Assembly (NCBI GenBank): GCA_023439835.1
Contig: JAEXUW010000009.1
Coordinates: forward strand, 62,001 to 126,000
DNA from: Bacillota bacterium
GTDB lineage: Bacteria > Bacillota > Clostridia > Oscillospirales > Ruminococcaceae
DNA length: 64,000 nt
Direction: 5' to 3'
Translations under genes and position numbers: made by a program
In this document: in pieces, positions 15,569 through 23,754 of the stretch
Layout: the number at the start of each line of letters is the position of its first letter
How positions within the stretch are numbered: position 1 is the first letter of the stretch
The notes under the pieces: model-generated
Databases searched by the model: none
The model's input: only the letters and a program-made list of their open reading frames with translations
What the model was told of the DNA's origin: nothing

Positions 15569-18115
15569 TTAGCTTTTTCGAAATGCTTGATAAGCAAAAA
15601 CAACAAGAAGCCATCCAAAATTGTACATTGTCAGCACCGATGCCGTCAGCTGGTCAAGCGATGACAAGAACGTCATAAGAAGCGATATAATTCCACCAAG
15701 ACCGATTGACGCAAGAGTGATTATCATTCCCGCTGAAATAGTTTTATATAAACGCTTTGCGCCGGTAATCAGCATAGCAAAAGACTGAAAACGTCCCGAA
15801 CAAACCATTGCGCTTGAGGTAGCCGATGAATATGTGACATCCTCATCAAAACTCTTATGAAAGCGAAACGGCAAAAGCTTGAAAACATCGGGCGACACAT
15901 CAAAAAGCTCAGATAAAAAGTTTAGCGATACAATAGCGTCAACAGACCTGAGAACAACGGTAATTTCCTGTTCTTCAAACTCTTTGAGCCATTTGGTTAT
16001 TCCCATGCTGGTTTTAATGCGGACAATGAACATTGTCGTTATTTCGCCTGAAATAGACAGATATAGAACAAGGTTACCCTTAGCATATTCCTTCTCTTTA
16101 ACTGAACTCGGAAGCCCCTCAATGCTGTGATTGACCATTAGCTCACGTGTTCCCAAAAGAACACGCTTATTTTCAATCCAGCCGGACAGCCCCAGCGTGT
16201 CCTCATAAATATAGCTTTCAACAGGATAAAGCATTTCGGTTTTACCCTTTAGCATTTTATAAAAAGTCGGCTTCATAATACTACCCGCATGGCAGGCAAG
16301 TGAAGCAGCTATAAGTATCCCATCCTCAATCGATGCTGAAGAAATCTGCTTCAAATTCACAAAATCAACCGTTCCTTCTGGGAAAAGTTGCCCCACATCA
16401 AGTAAAACGGAGTTTGTGGCGGAAAATTCCTCAACCGCCGGATAACCTATAACTGCGCATGAAGCTTCAAGATATCTCTTTGACGCTTTTGAAATAGGAT
16501 AACTTACCGCAACCATCAGCGCAAACGACGAGCATATGCATATTGACGCTGAGAAAGTGGCAATGGCTGTGAGAATAGTTTCTGTTGTGGTTGTTGCTGA
16601 TTTATTGAAAAAAACAGAGAGAAGCGTTGACATCAATCCTATTACTATTACAACCGGTACCACAAAACGACAAAGCTTGTCGCTCATATCCGATGCATAT
16701 GAATTTCTCATGAAATCATTGACAAAGCCTGTCTTTTTCATCGCTGAAAGTGACGGAAAGTCCACAAGAGCGCCTTTTGTATATCTCTCTGCCCTGTTTT
16801 CGTCTTCAATCTGAAATACCGCGTACTTCTCACTGTCGCCCGCAACATACCTGAAGTTTCGTTCTGTGCGCTTGACTATCATAATTTTCCCGATTGTATT
16901 GAATATCAAGGCAACTATTGCAACAGGTATATACACATGAATCTGATGACGCTGAAAAAGATCGGTATTAAATAGCATGAGCATTGAGGAAATAAGACTT
17001 GATACGATTGCGACAGCGAGAATACTGTCACCGTCAGCCTCAAGACTGAATATTTTTGAAAGTCCGCCGACTATCACGGTATAAGAAACAAATGCAGAAA
17101 TAATTCCCAAAATTGAGTTCACAAACAAAAATGAAACCGGATTTGTTTTAATGCTGAAAGCATCAATAATGGGTAGATTATAGTCATTTGCGACTGTTAT
17201 GTAAACTGAAAGCATACCTGCCATAAGAAGAATAAATAATCTGACAATCAGCGATGCCTTTAGCTGTAAAATATCCTTTAGTATTAGCGGTGCGTCTTCA
17301 ATGCTGTTAAAATCATCGATGGAAGCACTCTGCTCCTCATTAACCTCCGCCTGGTCAATTTCTTCATTCTCATCTGTTGAAAGAACAAAATCTCTGATTT
17401 TCTTCCTTCTTTTCTGAGAAAGATAATGCATTTTCTCTTCCTCACTCATATCTGAGGAAATGGGTATCTGCTCAGTCCTCGGAATAATCTTTGAGGTTAT
17501 TTCAAGGTGAATATCCTTAATATTCTTTCTGTTAATCGGGGTAATCTCAGTGGTTCTTGAAGCCATTCTTTCACGCTTCATCTTTAAAAGCCCTTCGATT
17601 ATCTCAGTATTGCCTGAGGTTTTTCTGACAGGCTTCATCGGCTTGATTTCTGTCGATGCGGAAGTATTTCTTCCAAAAGAAAGAGCAGCCCTTTCAAGCT
17701 CTTCATCTTCTCTTTCAACCTTTTCCTTATGCTTTAAAGAATGATGCGGCTTTTCATTTTCCTGCTTGGCGGGCTGGGTCGGCATATGTACTTCTTTTTC
17801 TTCGGTATCCTCTGAAATCAGCATTCTCAGTTTTTCAGATGAAATCTTCTTGGAAGCTTCTTCATGCTCATTTAGTTTTTTAGCGTGAGCTTCTTTTTTG
17901 ACTGAAGGCTCTGGCTGGATTTGCTCTTTGCTATCTATGTCATAATTAATATTCACTTCAAATTTTTTCGGTGATGATTTCACTTCATCGGGACTTGAAG
18001 AAGTCGAAGCTAAGAATTCATCAACATCAAAGGTGGGTTTAGGCTTTGGCTTATCCTCCCGCTTCTTCTTATACTCATATAAAATATCATCAACGGAAAA
18101 ATTTTTATCAGACAA
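15569..18115 (-). CDS. Multi-pass membrane protein resembling a catalytically dead P-type ATPase with a long disordered N-terminus
   Basis: 848 residues. Residues 1-280 are charged, Lys/Glu/Ser-rich and probably disordered, beginning with two similar short motifs (VDDIL at 8-12 and VDEFL at 31-35). Membrane segments follow at about 288-310, 327-352, 365-382, 392-414, 484-503, 514-540, 792-815 and 822-845. The order after about 480 matches heavy-metal P-type ATPases. SFALMVAVSYPISKA (530-544) sits where CPCALGLATP would be. LLDVGQLFPEG (571-581) sits at the DKTGTLTEG position. GLSGWIENKRVLLGTRELM (642-660) matches the nucleotide-domain strand. No DKTGT, TGD or GDGxND motif remains. A TTG start follows AAGGGG. 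The function is unknown; transport by ATP hydrolysis is unlikely. It lies 28 bp downstream of rlmB. Confidence 0.6.
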   Translation of the reverse strand: MSDKNFSVDDILYEYKKKREDKPKPKPTFDVDEFLASTSSSPDEVKSSPKKFEVNINYDIDSKEQIQPEPSVKKEAHAKKLNEHEEASKKISSEKLRMLISEDTEEKEVHMPTQPAKQENEKPHHSLKHKEKVEREDEELERAALSFGRNTSASTEIKPMKPVRKTSGNTEIIEGLLKMKRERMASRTTEITPINRKNIKDIHLEITSKIIPRTEQIPISSDMSEEEKMHYLSQKRRKKIRDFVLSTDENEEIDQAEVNEEQSASIDDFNSIEDAPLILKDILQLKASLIVRLFILLMAGMLSVYITVANDYNLPIIDAFSIKTNPVSFLFVNSILGIISAFVSYTVIVGGLSKIFSLEADGDSILAVAIVSSLISSMLMLFNTDLFQRHQIHVYIPVAIVALIFNTIGKIMIVKRTERNFRYVAGDSEKYAVFQIEDENRAERYTKGALVDFPSLSAMKKTGFVNDFMRNSYASDMSDKLCRFVVPVVIVIGLMSTLLSVFFNKSATTTTETILTAIATFSASICICSSFALMVAVSYPISKASKRYLEASCAVIGYPAVEEFSATNSVLLDVGQLFPEGTVDFVNLKQISSASIEDGILIAASLACHAGSIMKPTFYKMLKGKTEMLYPVESYIYEDTLGLSGWIENKRVLLGTRELMVNHSIEGLPSSVKEKEYAKGNLVLYLSISGEITTMFIVRIKTSMGITKWLKEFEEQEITVVLRSVDAIVSLNFLSELFDVSPDVFKLLPFRFHKSFDEDVTYSSATSSAMVCSGRFQSFAMLITGAKRLYKTISAGMIITLASIGLGGIISLLMTFLSSLDQLTASVLTMYNFGWLLVVFAYQAFRKS

Positions 18116-18143
18116 CTAACTCAACCCCTTTTCAATGATTATT

Positions 18144-19016
18144 TTATTTGGTCTGTCTTTGCCTCACTGCCTCATACATAAATATTCCTGCCGCAACAGA
18201 CGCATTAAGTGAAGTAATCTTCCCAAACATAGGGAGCTTTAAAAGATAATCGCACTTATCCCTGACTAGTCTGCCCATTCCACTTCCCTCAGAGCCTATT
18301 ACAAGAGCAATGCTTCCCTTAAGACTTACCTGCGTATAATGCTCACCTGAGGCGTCTGTGCCATAAATCCATACTCCGTTTTGCTTTAAATCCTCAATAG
18401 TAGCAGAGATATTAGACACTCTAGCAACAGGAAGCCAGCTTGCGGCGCCCGCTGAGGTTTTAAAGACAGTGCTGTTTAAAGATGCGCTTCTTCTTTTTGG
18501 AATTATAATTCCGTGAGCACCAGCAGCCTCGGCTGTTCTGATAATCGCACCTAGATTGTGAGGGTCCTCAATTTCATCGCAAATGATAATAAACGGAGAT
18601 TCGTTTTTGCTTTTTGCAATTTCAAGAATATCCTCGACCGATACATATTCCGCACAGCCACATGAGGCAATTACACCCTGATGTGAAGCCTGACGGCTCA
18701 TGTACGAAAGCTTTATGTCGCTGACATTCTTTATGACTATACCTTTTTCCTTTGCCATCTTTGAAATCAGCGAAAGAGAACCCCCGCTCTCACTGTTCAT
18801 ATAAATCGTATCGATAACCTTATCCGATTTAAGAGCTTCGATGACAGGGTTTCGCCCGATTATAAGGACATTTGGGTCAACAGCCTCATTTTCATCATCA
18901 TAATCCTTTTTATTTTCAACACGCGGTTTTTTATTATCCGAATTATAGGCCTCTCTGTCTGAATACTTCTTATTCTTACCATCAGGCTTATCAGGGCTTG
19001 TTTTTCTGTTATACAT
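18144..19016 (-). CDS. rlmB: 23S rRNA (guanosine-2'-O)-methyltransferase, TrmH/SpoU family
   Basis: A 290-residue SPOUT methyltransferase. Residues 1-45 are a hydrophilic Lys/Asp-rich extension, then a substrate-binding domain (50-120) and the knotted SAM domain. The three SpoU motifs are NLGAIIRTAEAAG (154-166), VIGSEGSGM (239-247) and LNASVAAGI (270-278). Family members methylate the 2'-OH of G2251 in 23S rRNA (RlmB) or related positions, so the exact nucleotide is inferred. The gene lies between a small membrane protein and the P-type-ATPase-like gene. ATG at 19016. Confidence 0.92.
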   Translation of the reverse strand: MYNRKTSPDKPDGKNKKYSDREAYNSDNKKPRVENKKDYDDENEAVDPNVLIIGRNPVIEALKSDKVIDTIYMNSESGGSLSLISKMAKEKGIVIKNVSDIKLSYMSRQASHQGVIASCGCAEYVSVEDILEIAKSKNESPFIIICDEIEDPHNLGAIIRTAEAAGAHGIIIPKRRSASLNSTVFKTSAGAASWLPVARVSNISATIEDLKQNGVWIYGTDASGEHYTQVSLKGSIALVIGSEGSGMGRLVRDKCDYLLKLPMFGKITSLNASVAAGIFMYEAVRQRQTK

Positions 19017-19121
19017 ATATATGCTCTTTTCCTAAAAATTAAAACTACTTTATATTATAACACACAACGTCACAAAATGACAATATCATATTTTTTAAAA
19101 CTTAAAATTACCAATATTTAT

Positions 19122-19385
19122 TTACAAAATTACCGCTCCCGCTATTCCAAGCCCTATAACTGCAATAATAAGCACCGACAGCAGAAGAAGCGACATATTT
19201 TTCTTGATAAACCTGCTAAGCGGTTTTTTGTGAGAAAGCGAGCTTAGATAGTTTTCTGCCTGTGCGTTTAGCTGTTGATGCGTATACTCAAGCTTCTCTG
19301 GCCTGACGAATAAAATGACCTTTTCAAAATACTCATTGCCGGTTCTGTTTATTTCAATAATGCGTCTGTTAATACCCTTGAGCAT
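19122..19385 (-). CDS. Small C-tail-anchored membrane protein of unknown function
   Basis: 87 residues from the ATG at 19385, chosen because AGGGGTG lies six bases upstream. An earlier in-frame ATG at 19406 has no ribosome site. The N-terminal part (MLKGINRRIIEI...EYFEK) is polar, and one membrane segment occupies about 64-86 at the extreme C-terminus with basic residues before it (RFIKKN). I recall similar hypothetical proteins in Clostridia but no function. It is about 105 bp upstream of rlmB. Confidence 0.7.
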   Translation of the reverse strand: MLKGINRRIIEINRTGNEYFEKVILFVRPEKLEYTHQQLNAQAENYLSSLSHKKPLSRFIKKNMSLLLLSVLIIAVIGLGIAGAVIL

Positions 19386-19452
19386 AATTTTCACCCCTAA
19401 TTTCAATATAAATAATTATTGACATCAAAGCCAAAGCTATACAAAGAGTATT

Positions 19453-19550
19453 AGAGTTTTCCACATTTTATTGTTGAAAACTCTGTTGATTGTTTAAAAG
19501 ATTTCAAATTTATTGTTGAAAACTCTGTTGAAAGCGTTGAAAACTATTGA
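19453..19550. repeat. 23-bp direct repeats with DnaA-box-like motif in a non-coding stretch
   Basis: A 23-bp unit, beginning TTTATTGTTGAAAAC and ending TCTGTTGA, occurs at 19467-19489 and again at 19509-19531, exactly 42 bp apart. A partial third copy (GTTGAAAACTATTGA) is at 19536-19550. AGAGTTTT (19453-19460) is the inverse of AAAACTCT within the first repeat and could form a hairpin with it. TTTTCCACA at 19457-19465 differs by one base from a DnaA box. The whole gap from 19386 to 19858 is AT-rich and otherwise empty of genes. Confidence 0.65.
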
Positions 19551-19858
19551 TTTTTAAAGGTCTTGTTAATTTTTCCCTTCGGTTGAAAAGCTGTTAAAAT
19601 GAAAATTACCCATCGTAAACTGGTAAAAAAACGCAAAATATTCACCGGAAGTTGTTATCAAATTATTAACAAAGGTGTCATTCACCGCTTGACAACAATA
19701 TAAAATCAATTATAAAAAGGCATGACGGCAAATGTGAATTTGTTCTTGAAAAATCATCATTTATATAGCAACCAAATGAAAAGTGAGTGTAAAAATAAAT
19801 GGGACTTACACATTATCAAGGCATAGGTTTTAATGAGTACAAAAAAACTCCCTAACAT

Positions 19859-20542
19859 TCATCGTGTTGTAAGATACTTCACCGCGCGCTCTATTGAATC
19901 CTTTGAATTTCCCCAGTCGGCGTTATCACCAGAATTTCGATAGTCATACATATTGCAGTAATGCGAAACATCATTTATAAGTGAATCAAGATATTTCTTT
20001 GTCAGCTCGGTGCAGACTCTTTCAAAATCCGACAAATTTTCCTTTGAAAGATACTCCCCCGCACAGGACATAAGCATATCATAATGCGGAAGGCAAATGT
20101 ATTGCTGTAAAGAAAAAAGCTCTTTAAACTCCTTTTCCTTTTTAAACAATTCAAAAACAGTCACGAGAAGTCTTTGCATTCCCCAGTCTATTTTTGAGCA
20201 TACAAAACAATCCGTATTCACAGAGGAGAGTTTTTGAAGCCTTGACTTTTTCCCGTTAAAAAGACCCTTGCGGTTAAAAATACCCTGCTCAAGCTCTTTC
20301 AAATGCGTCTGAAGCATTAAAGCAAGTGAAAGACGATTTTTCTGCTTCATCATCTGGTCAAAATGCGTTTTGCAAAAGCCCAGGCGGTTTGTTTCAATTC
20401 TCACATCAGGCTCCATCATTGCCGCACCCATGATATACTCAACGCAGCGTGTTTCAAGCATATCCCTCATTCTACAGATAGGACAGCCACACTTCGGCTC
20501 AAAAATCTCGCTCACCGGTATTGTCAGAATACTCTCTCTCAT
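19859..20542 (-). CDS. Cysteine-motif protein of unknown function (DUF6062-like)
   Basis: 227 residues, soluble, with paired motifs that look like metal ligands: CGCPIC (18-23), GFCKTHF (about 56-62), TDCFVC (about 110-115) and YICLPHY (about 147-153). The alternating CxxC and CxxH pattern repeats twice, suggesting an internally duplicated zinc- or iron-binding fold. I recall this as a conserved Clostridia family (DUF6062), sometimes mislabelled as an ABC transporter protein. It diverges from the OGG-type glycosylase gene with 99 bp between. ATG at 20542 follows GAGG. Confidence 0.7.
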   Translation of the reverse strand: MRESILTIPVSEIFEPKCGCPICRMRDMLETRCVEYIMGAAMMEPDVRIETNRLGFCKTHFDQMMKQKNRLSLALMLQTHLKELEQGIFNRKGLFNGKKSRLQKLSSVNTDCFVCSKIDWGMQRLLVTVFELFKKEKEFKELFSLQQYICLPHYDMLMSCAGEYLSKENLSDFERVCTELTKKYLDSLINDVSHYCNMYDYRNSGDNADWGNSKDSIERAVKYLTTR

Positions 20543-20571
20543 GTTATTACCTCAATTTCCATATTGTTATA

Positions 20572-20600
20572 TTGAAATTCTCATGTCTTTACTGTATAAT
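20572..20600 (+). promoter_or_regulatory. Promoter of the OGG-type glycosylase gene
   Basis: -35 TTGAAA (20572-20577), 17-bp spacer and -10 TATAAT (20595-20600), about 41 bp before the start codon. Confidence 0.7.
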
Positions 20601-20641
20601 TCTAATATAATTTAATCAAAAAAGCAAGCGAAAGGGCCGTT

Positions 20642-21460
20642 ATGGATTATTATATAAAAAACAAGGATTTGATTTTAAAAAAAGAAGATTTGTGCCTTCT
20701 GGAAACTCTCGACTGCGGTCAGGCTTTTCGGTGGATAAGCTGTGACTGCAATCAAAGCTATCAAGGGTTTATGCTTGACAAGCCACTGAAAGTGTCAGAA
20801 AATGCCGACAGCATAGTTTTTCACAATGTAACCGAGGATGAATTTCTAAACGTCTGGGCTGATTACTTTGATCTTTATACAGATTATGGCGAGATAAAAA
20901 GACGCTTTTCAGAGGATGCAACACTAAAAAAAGCCTGTGATTTTGCCGGCGGAATACGACTTTTAAGACAGGATAAGTGGGAGGCTTTATGCTCATTCAT
21001 TATCTCACAAAACAATAACATTCCGAGAATAAAAGGGATTATTTCAAGGCTTTGTGAATCATTCGGTGAGAAAACAGAGTATGGATTTACCTTCCCCTTT
21101 GCAAATAAGCTTTCAGAGCATGAGTGCTGTGATTTATCTCCCATTAGGGCGGGTTTTAGGGCAAGATACATTCTTGATGCCTCCAAAAAGGTTTCTTCCG
21201 GTGAAATTAATCTTGACACCATTTCAAAGCTTCCTCTTGACACAGCGAGAAATGAGCTTATGAAAATATGCGGCGTCGGGGTTAAGGTTGCCGACTGCGC
21301 AATGCTTTACGGAATGCACCGACTTGAATTTTTCCCCGTTGATGTGTGGATTAAGAGGGTTCTTGAGGAATATTATCCAAACGGACTACCTGATTGTATT
21401 AGAGGCTATGAAGGAATAGCACAGCAGTATCTTTTCCATTACATAAGAAATATCAAATAA
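20642..21460 (+). CDS. 8-oxoguanine DNA glycosylase/AP lyase, OGG1 type
   Basis: A 272-residue protein with the N-terminal OGG domain (1-100, with LDCGQAFRW at 23-31) and a HhH-GPD domain. SFIISQNNNIPRI (118-130) is conserved. The catalytic lysine is K215 in the hairpin GVGVKVADC, and the aspartate is D234 in FPVDVWIKR. The enzyme would excise 8-oxoguanine and cleave the abasic site. It is shorter than eukaryotic OGG1, as is normal for the bacterial form. ATG at 20642 follows AAAGGG. It is transcribed alone. Confidence 0.92.
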   Translation: MDYYIKNKDLILKKEDLCLLETLDCGQAFRWISCDCNQSYQGFMLDKPLKVSENADSIVFHNVTEDEFLNVWADYFDLYTDYGEIKRRFSEDATLKKACDFAGGIRLLRQDKWEALCSFIISQNNNIPRIKGIISRLCESFGEKTEYGFTFPFANKLSEHECCDLSPIRAGFRARYILDASKKVSSGEINLDTISKLPLDTARNELMKICGVGVKVADCAMLYGMHRLEFFPVDVWIKRVLEEYYPNGLPDCIRGYEGIAQQYLFHYIRNIK

Positions 21461-21488
21461 TATTATTGTATTTTTATAGTCATGGTAG

Positions 21489-21494
21489 TATAAT
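21489..21494 (+). promoter_or_regulatory. Promoter (-10) of the membrane protein/YbjQ pair
   Basis: -10 TATAAT is at 21489-21494 with TTGTAT at 21466-21471, giving a 17-bp spacer. The start codon is about 21 bp downstream. Confidence 0.6.
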
Positions 21495-21514
21495 GAATAA
21501 AAGGGGGAATATAT

Positions 21515-21754
21515 ATGAAACCTGAGCACAAAAAGAAAGCAACAGGTGCGATAATATCCGCAGTGGCAGTATTTATTATGTATACTGCTTATGGAATTTT
21601 TTTAATTTCAGTGGGATTTTCAGCATTTGAACCGTGGATGATTTTTGTCGGGGCACTTATTCCACTGATTATTGGCGGTCTGCTGTTTGCGGTTACCTCT
21701 GAACGTATAAACGAAATTAAGGGAGGACAAGAGGATGATCTTAGTAAATACTGA
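21515..21754 (+). CDS. Small two-segment membrane protein
   Basis: 79 residues with two predicted membrane helices (about 11-33 and 40-61), a basic N-terminus (KPEHKKK) and an acidic tail. The ribosome site AAGGGGG lies upstream of the ATG. Its last 20 bases overlap the start of the YbjQ-family gene, so the two are translationally coupled. I do not recognise a family; it may anchor or assist the YbjQ protein. Confidence 0.7.
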   Translation: MKPEHKKKATGAIISAVAVFIMYTAYGIFLISVGFSAFEPWMIFVGALIPLIIGGLLFAVTSERINEIKGGQEDDLSKY

Positions 21755-22046
21755 TTATATTGCAGGGAAAGAGCTTGAAACACTTTCAATCGTCAAGGGA
21801 AGTATCATTCAGTCAAAAAATGTCGGAAAGGACATTCTCGCTGGTTTTAAAACCCTTGTCGGCGGAGAAATTACACAATACACTGAAATGATGGACGAGG
21901 CAAGAGCAATTGCCACAAAGAGAATGGTTGCCGAGGCTCAGGCACTAGGTGCTGACGCAATAGTCAACATCAGATATGCGTCATCCGCTGTTATGACAGG
22001 CGCCGCTGAAGTTATCACTTATGGAACGGCAGTTAAATTTAAGTAA
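21735..22046 (+). CDS. YbjQ/UPF0145 family protein
   Basis: 103 residues matching the YbjQ fold: an N-terminal strand with a short linker, then GSIIQSKNVGKDI, GGEITQYTEMMDEAR, and ALGADAIVNIRYASSAVM. Family members form ring-shaped oligomers and are often described as putative heavy-metal-binding proteins, but no biochemical role is settled. It starts within the preceding membrane-protein gene, using GGGAGGA as its ribosome site. Confidence 0.88.
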   Translation: MILVNTDYIAGKELETLSIVKGSIIQSKNVGKDILAGFKTLVGGEITQYTEMMDEARAIATKRMVAEAQALGADAIVNIRYASSAVMTGAAEVITYGTAVKFK

Positions 22047-22062
22047 ATTAGCAATAATATAT

Positions 22063-22090
22063 AAAAGAAGGGAGTAATATCTCTTCTTTT
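22063..22090 (+). terminator. Terminator after the YbjQ gene
   Basis: AAAAGAAGGG (22063-22072) pairs with CTCTTCTTTT (22081-22090) and runs directly into T-rich sequence. Confidence 0.7.
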
Positions 22091-22117
22091 TTATTTGATA
22101 AAAATTTCTCAAACTAT

Positions 22118-22146
22118 TTGCTTTTTTATAAAAAATAACTTATAAT
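22118..22146 (+). promoter_or_regulatory. Promoter of fba
   Basis: -35 TTGCTT (22118-22123), 17-bp spacer and -10 TATAAT (22141-22146), about 40 bp before the fba start. Confidence 0.65.
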
Positions 22147-22186
22147 AATAATATCGGTTTTATACTTAATTTTAGGAGGAAAACTA

Positions 22187-23050
22187 ATGCTAGTATCAGC
22201 TAAGGACATGCTTATTAAAGCAAGAGACGGCAAATACGCTGTAGGACAGTTTAACATCAACAATCTTGAGTGGACAAAGGCGGCGCTTTTAACAGCTCAG
22301 GAGTGCAATTCACCAATTATTCTCGGTGTTTCCGAGGGTGCCGGCAAATATATGGCAGGATATAAGACTGTTGTAGGCATGGTAAACGGTATGCTTGAGG
22401 AACTTAAAATTACTGTTCCTGTCGCACTTCATCTTGACCATGGCTCATATGATGGCGCTATCAAATGTATAGAAGCAGGATTTTCTTCTGTAATGTTTGA
22501 CGGCTCACATTATCCGATTGATGAGAATATTGAAAAGACAACTGCTCTTGTTAAAATCTGTGATGAGAAGGGTCTTTCAATTGAAGCTGAGGTTGGCTCA
22601 ATCGGCGGTGAAGAAGACGGTGTTGTCGGAACAGGCGAATGTGCTGATCCCGACGAGTGCAAGATGATTGCTGATTTAGGGGTAACAATGCTTGCCGCAG
22701 GAATCGGAAACATTCATGGAAAATACCCTGAAAACTGGGCTGGGCTTTCATTTGAAACTCTAGCGGCAGTAAAAGAAAAGGTCGGCGACATGCCTTTAGT
22801 GCTTCATGGCGGAACTGGTATTCCCGAGGATATGATTAAGAAGGCAATCTCATTAGGCGTTGCTAAAATCAACGTTAACACAGAATGTCAGTGGGCTTTC
22901 CAGCTCGCAACAAGAAAATATATCGAAGACGGCAAGGATCTTTCAGGCAAGGGCTTTGACCCAAGAAAGCTTTTAGCACCCGGCTTTGAAGCAATCAAGG
23001 CAACTATTAAGGAAAAGATGGAGCTTTTCGGCTCGGTAGGCAAGGCTTAA
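22187..23050 (+). CDS. fba: Class II fructose-1,6-bisphosphate aldolase
   Basis: A 287-residue zinc-dependent aldolase. The catalytic Asp and first zinc ligand are in LHLDHGSY (D84, H85). Further zinc ligands are H177 (GNIHGKY) and H207 (LHGGTGI), and the phosphate-binding NVNTE follows. It interconverts fructose-1,6-bisphosphate with DHAP and glyceraldehyde-3-phosphate in glycolysis. ATG at 22187 has a perfect AGGAGGA site. Monocistronic with a strong terminator, as expected for a highly expressed enzyme. A tagatose-bisphosphate aldolase role cannot be fully excluded. Confidence 0.95.
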   Translation: MLVSAKDMLIKARDGKYAVGQFNINNLEWTKAALLTAQECNSPIILGVSEGAGKYMAGYKTVVGMVNGMLEELKITVPVALHLDHGSYDGAIKCIEAGFSSVMFDGSHYPIDENIEKTTALVKICDEKGLSIEAEVGSIGGEEDGVVGTGECADPDECKMIADLGVTMLAAGIGNIHGKYPENWAGLSFETLAAVKEKVGDMPLVLHGGTGIPEDMIKKAISLGVAKINVNTECQWAFQLATRKYIEDGKDLSGKGFDPRKLLAPGFEAIKATIKEKMELFGSVGKA

Positions 23051-23073
23051 GCTTTTTACTAAATTATAATGAT

Positions 23074-23094
23074 AAGGCGGACGAGTTCCGCCTT
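23074..23094 (+). terminator. Terminator of fba
   Basis: AAGGCGG (23074-23080) pairs with CCGCCTT (23088-23094), an eight-base loop away, 24 bp after the stop. Confidence 0.75.
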
Positions 23095-23107
23095 TCATAA
23101 ATTAATA

Positions 23108-23176
23108 CGGATTGAGTGTATCCTAGAACACCACTCAACGCATACTTAATGTATGCAAATAAAAAAACAGGGAGTA
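23108..23176 (+). ncRNA. Candidate preQ1 riboswitch (class II/III-like) before queT
   Basis: A hairpin TTGAGTG (23112-23118) / CACTCAA (23132-23138) has a loop containing TCCT. It is followed by a second small hairpin GCATAC/GTATGC (23140-23156), an A-rich linker, then AGGGAG (23169-23174), the ribosome site of queT. Loop TCCT can pair with AGGG to form an H-type pseudoknot with an embedded hairpin, as in preQ1-II and preQ1-III riboswitches. That would hide the ribosome site. Class III members are known from Ruminococcaceae and are linked to queT. This is inferred from layout and context, not from a model match. Confidence 0.6.
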
Positions 23177-23183
23177 ATTTAAT

Positions 23184-23666
23184 ATGAAGAAAATCGATAC
23201 CCGCCGTATCGCAATTTACGGTATTGTTGCGGCAATTTACGCTGTTTTGACAATTGCTTTGGCACCTTATTCTTTTTATGGAATTCAGTTTAGAATCGGC
23301 GAAGCGCTGGTGCTTCTGGCTTATTATAAGAGAGGTTATATTGTTCCGCTAACGCTGGGCTGTGCGATAGCAAATCTTTTCAGCCCGATGTTTGCATGGG
23401 ATATGACTATGGGTGTGTTTGCAACATTTCTATCGGTCGTTTGCATTTCATTGTGCAAAAATCTTTTGTTGGCTTCATTTTTCCCCGTTGTGATAAATGC
23501 GGTTGTAGTCAGCATTGGTTTAAAGCTTTATTATGAACTTCCTATCCCGATTTCAATGCTTCAAGTCGCATTCGGTGAGCTTGTATGTGTCACAGGGCTA
23601 GGATTAATTCTTTTTAATTCTTTTGAGAAAAATAAGAATTTTATGAGGCTAATTAAATTTGAATAA
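23184..23666 (+). CDS. queT: QueT family queuosine-precursor transporter
   Basis: 160 residues with about five hydrophobic segments and the family's conserved pieces: FYGIQFRIGEALVLLAYY and LTLGCAIANLFSP. QueT proteins are the S components of ECF-type vitamin transporters for queuosine precursors such as preQ1. The ECF ATPases and T protein are not in the window, so it would depend on a shared module. A candidate preQ1-sensing leader precedes it, consistent with this substrate. Terminator at 23674-23697. Confidence 0.88.
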   Translation: MKKIDTRRIAIYGIVAAIYAVLTIALAPYSFYGIQFRIGEALVLLAYYKRGYIVPLTLGCAIANLFSPMFAWDMTMGVFATFLSVVCISLCKNLLLASFFPVVINAVVVSIGLKLYYELPIPISMLQVAFGELVCVTGLGLILFNSFEKNKNFMRLIKFE

Positions 23667-23673
23667 TAATGTG

Positions 23674-23697
23674 CGGCAGGGATTAAAACTCCTGCCG
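23674..23697 (+). terminator. Terminator of queT
   Basis: CGGCAGG (23674-23680) pairs with CCTGCCG (23691-23697) and is followed by TTTTA. Confidence 0.75.
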
Positions 23698-23711
23698 TTT
23701 TACTTGCAAAA

Positions 23712-23741
23712 AAGCAGGACTGTCATCTGACAATCCTGCTT
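23712..23741 (-). terminator. Terminator of the surface-protein gene
   Basis: AAGCAGGACTGTCA pairs with TGACAATCCTGCTT across a two-base loop with one mismatch. On the minus strand it is followed by a T run. It lies 14 bp beyond the stop at 23755. Confidence 0.75.
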
Positions 23742-23754
23742 ATATTATTATATA

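Noticed and set aside
19386..19858. Chromosomal origin (oriC) because of DnaA-like motif and repeats
   Set aside because: Genes on both sides are mostly minus-strand, there is no dnaA, dnaN or rpmH nearby, and only one near-consensus DnaA box is visible.
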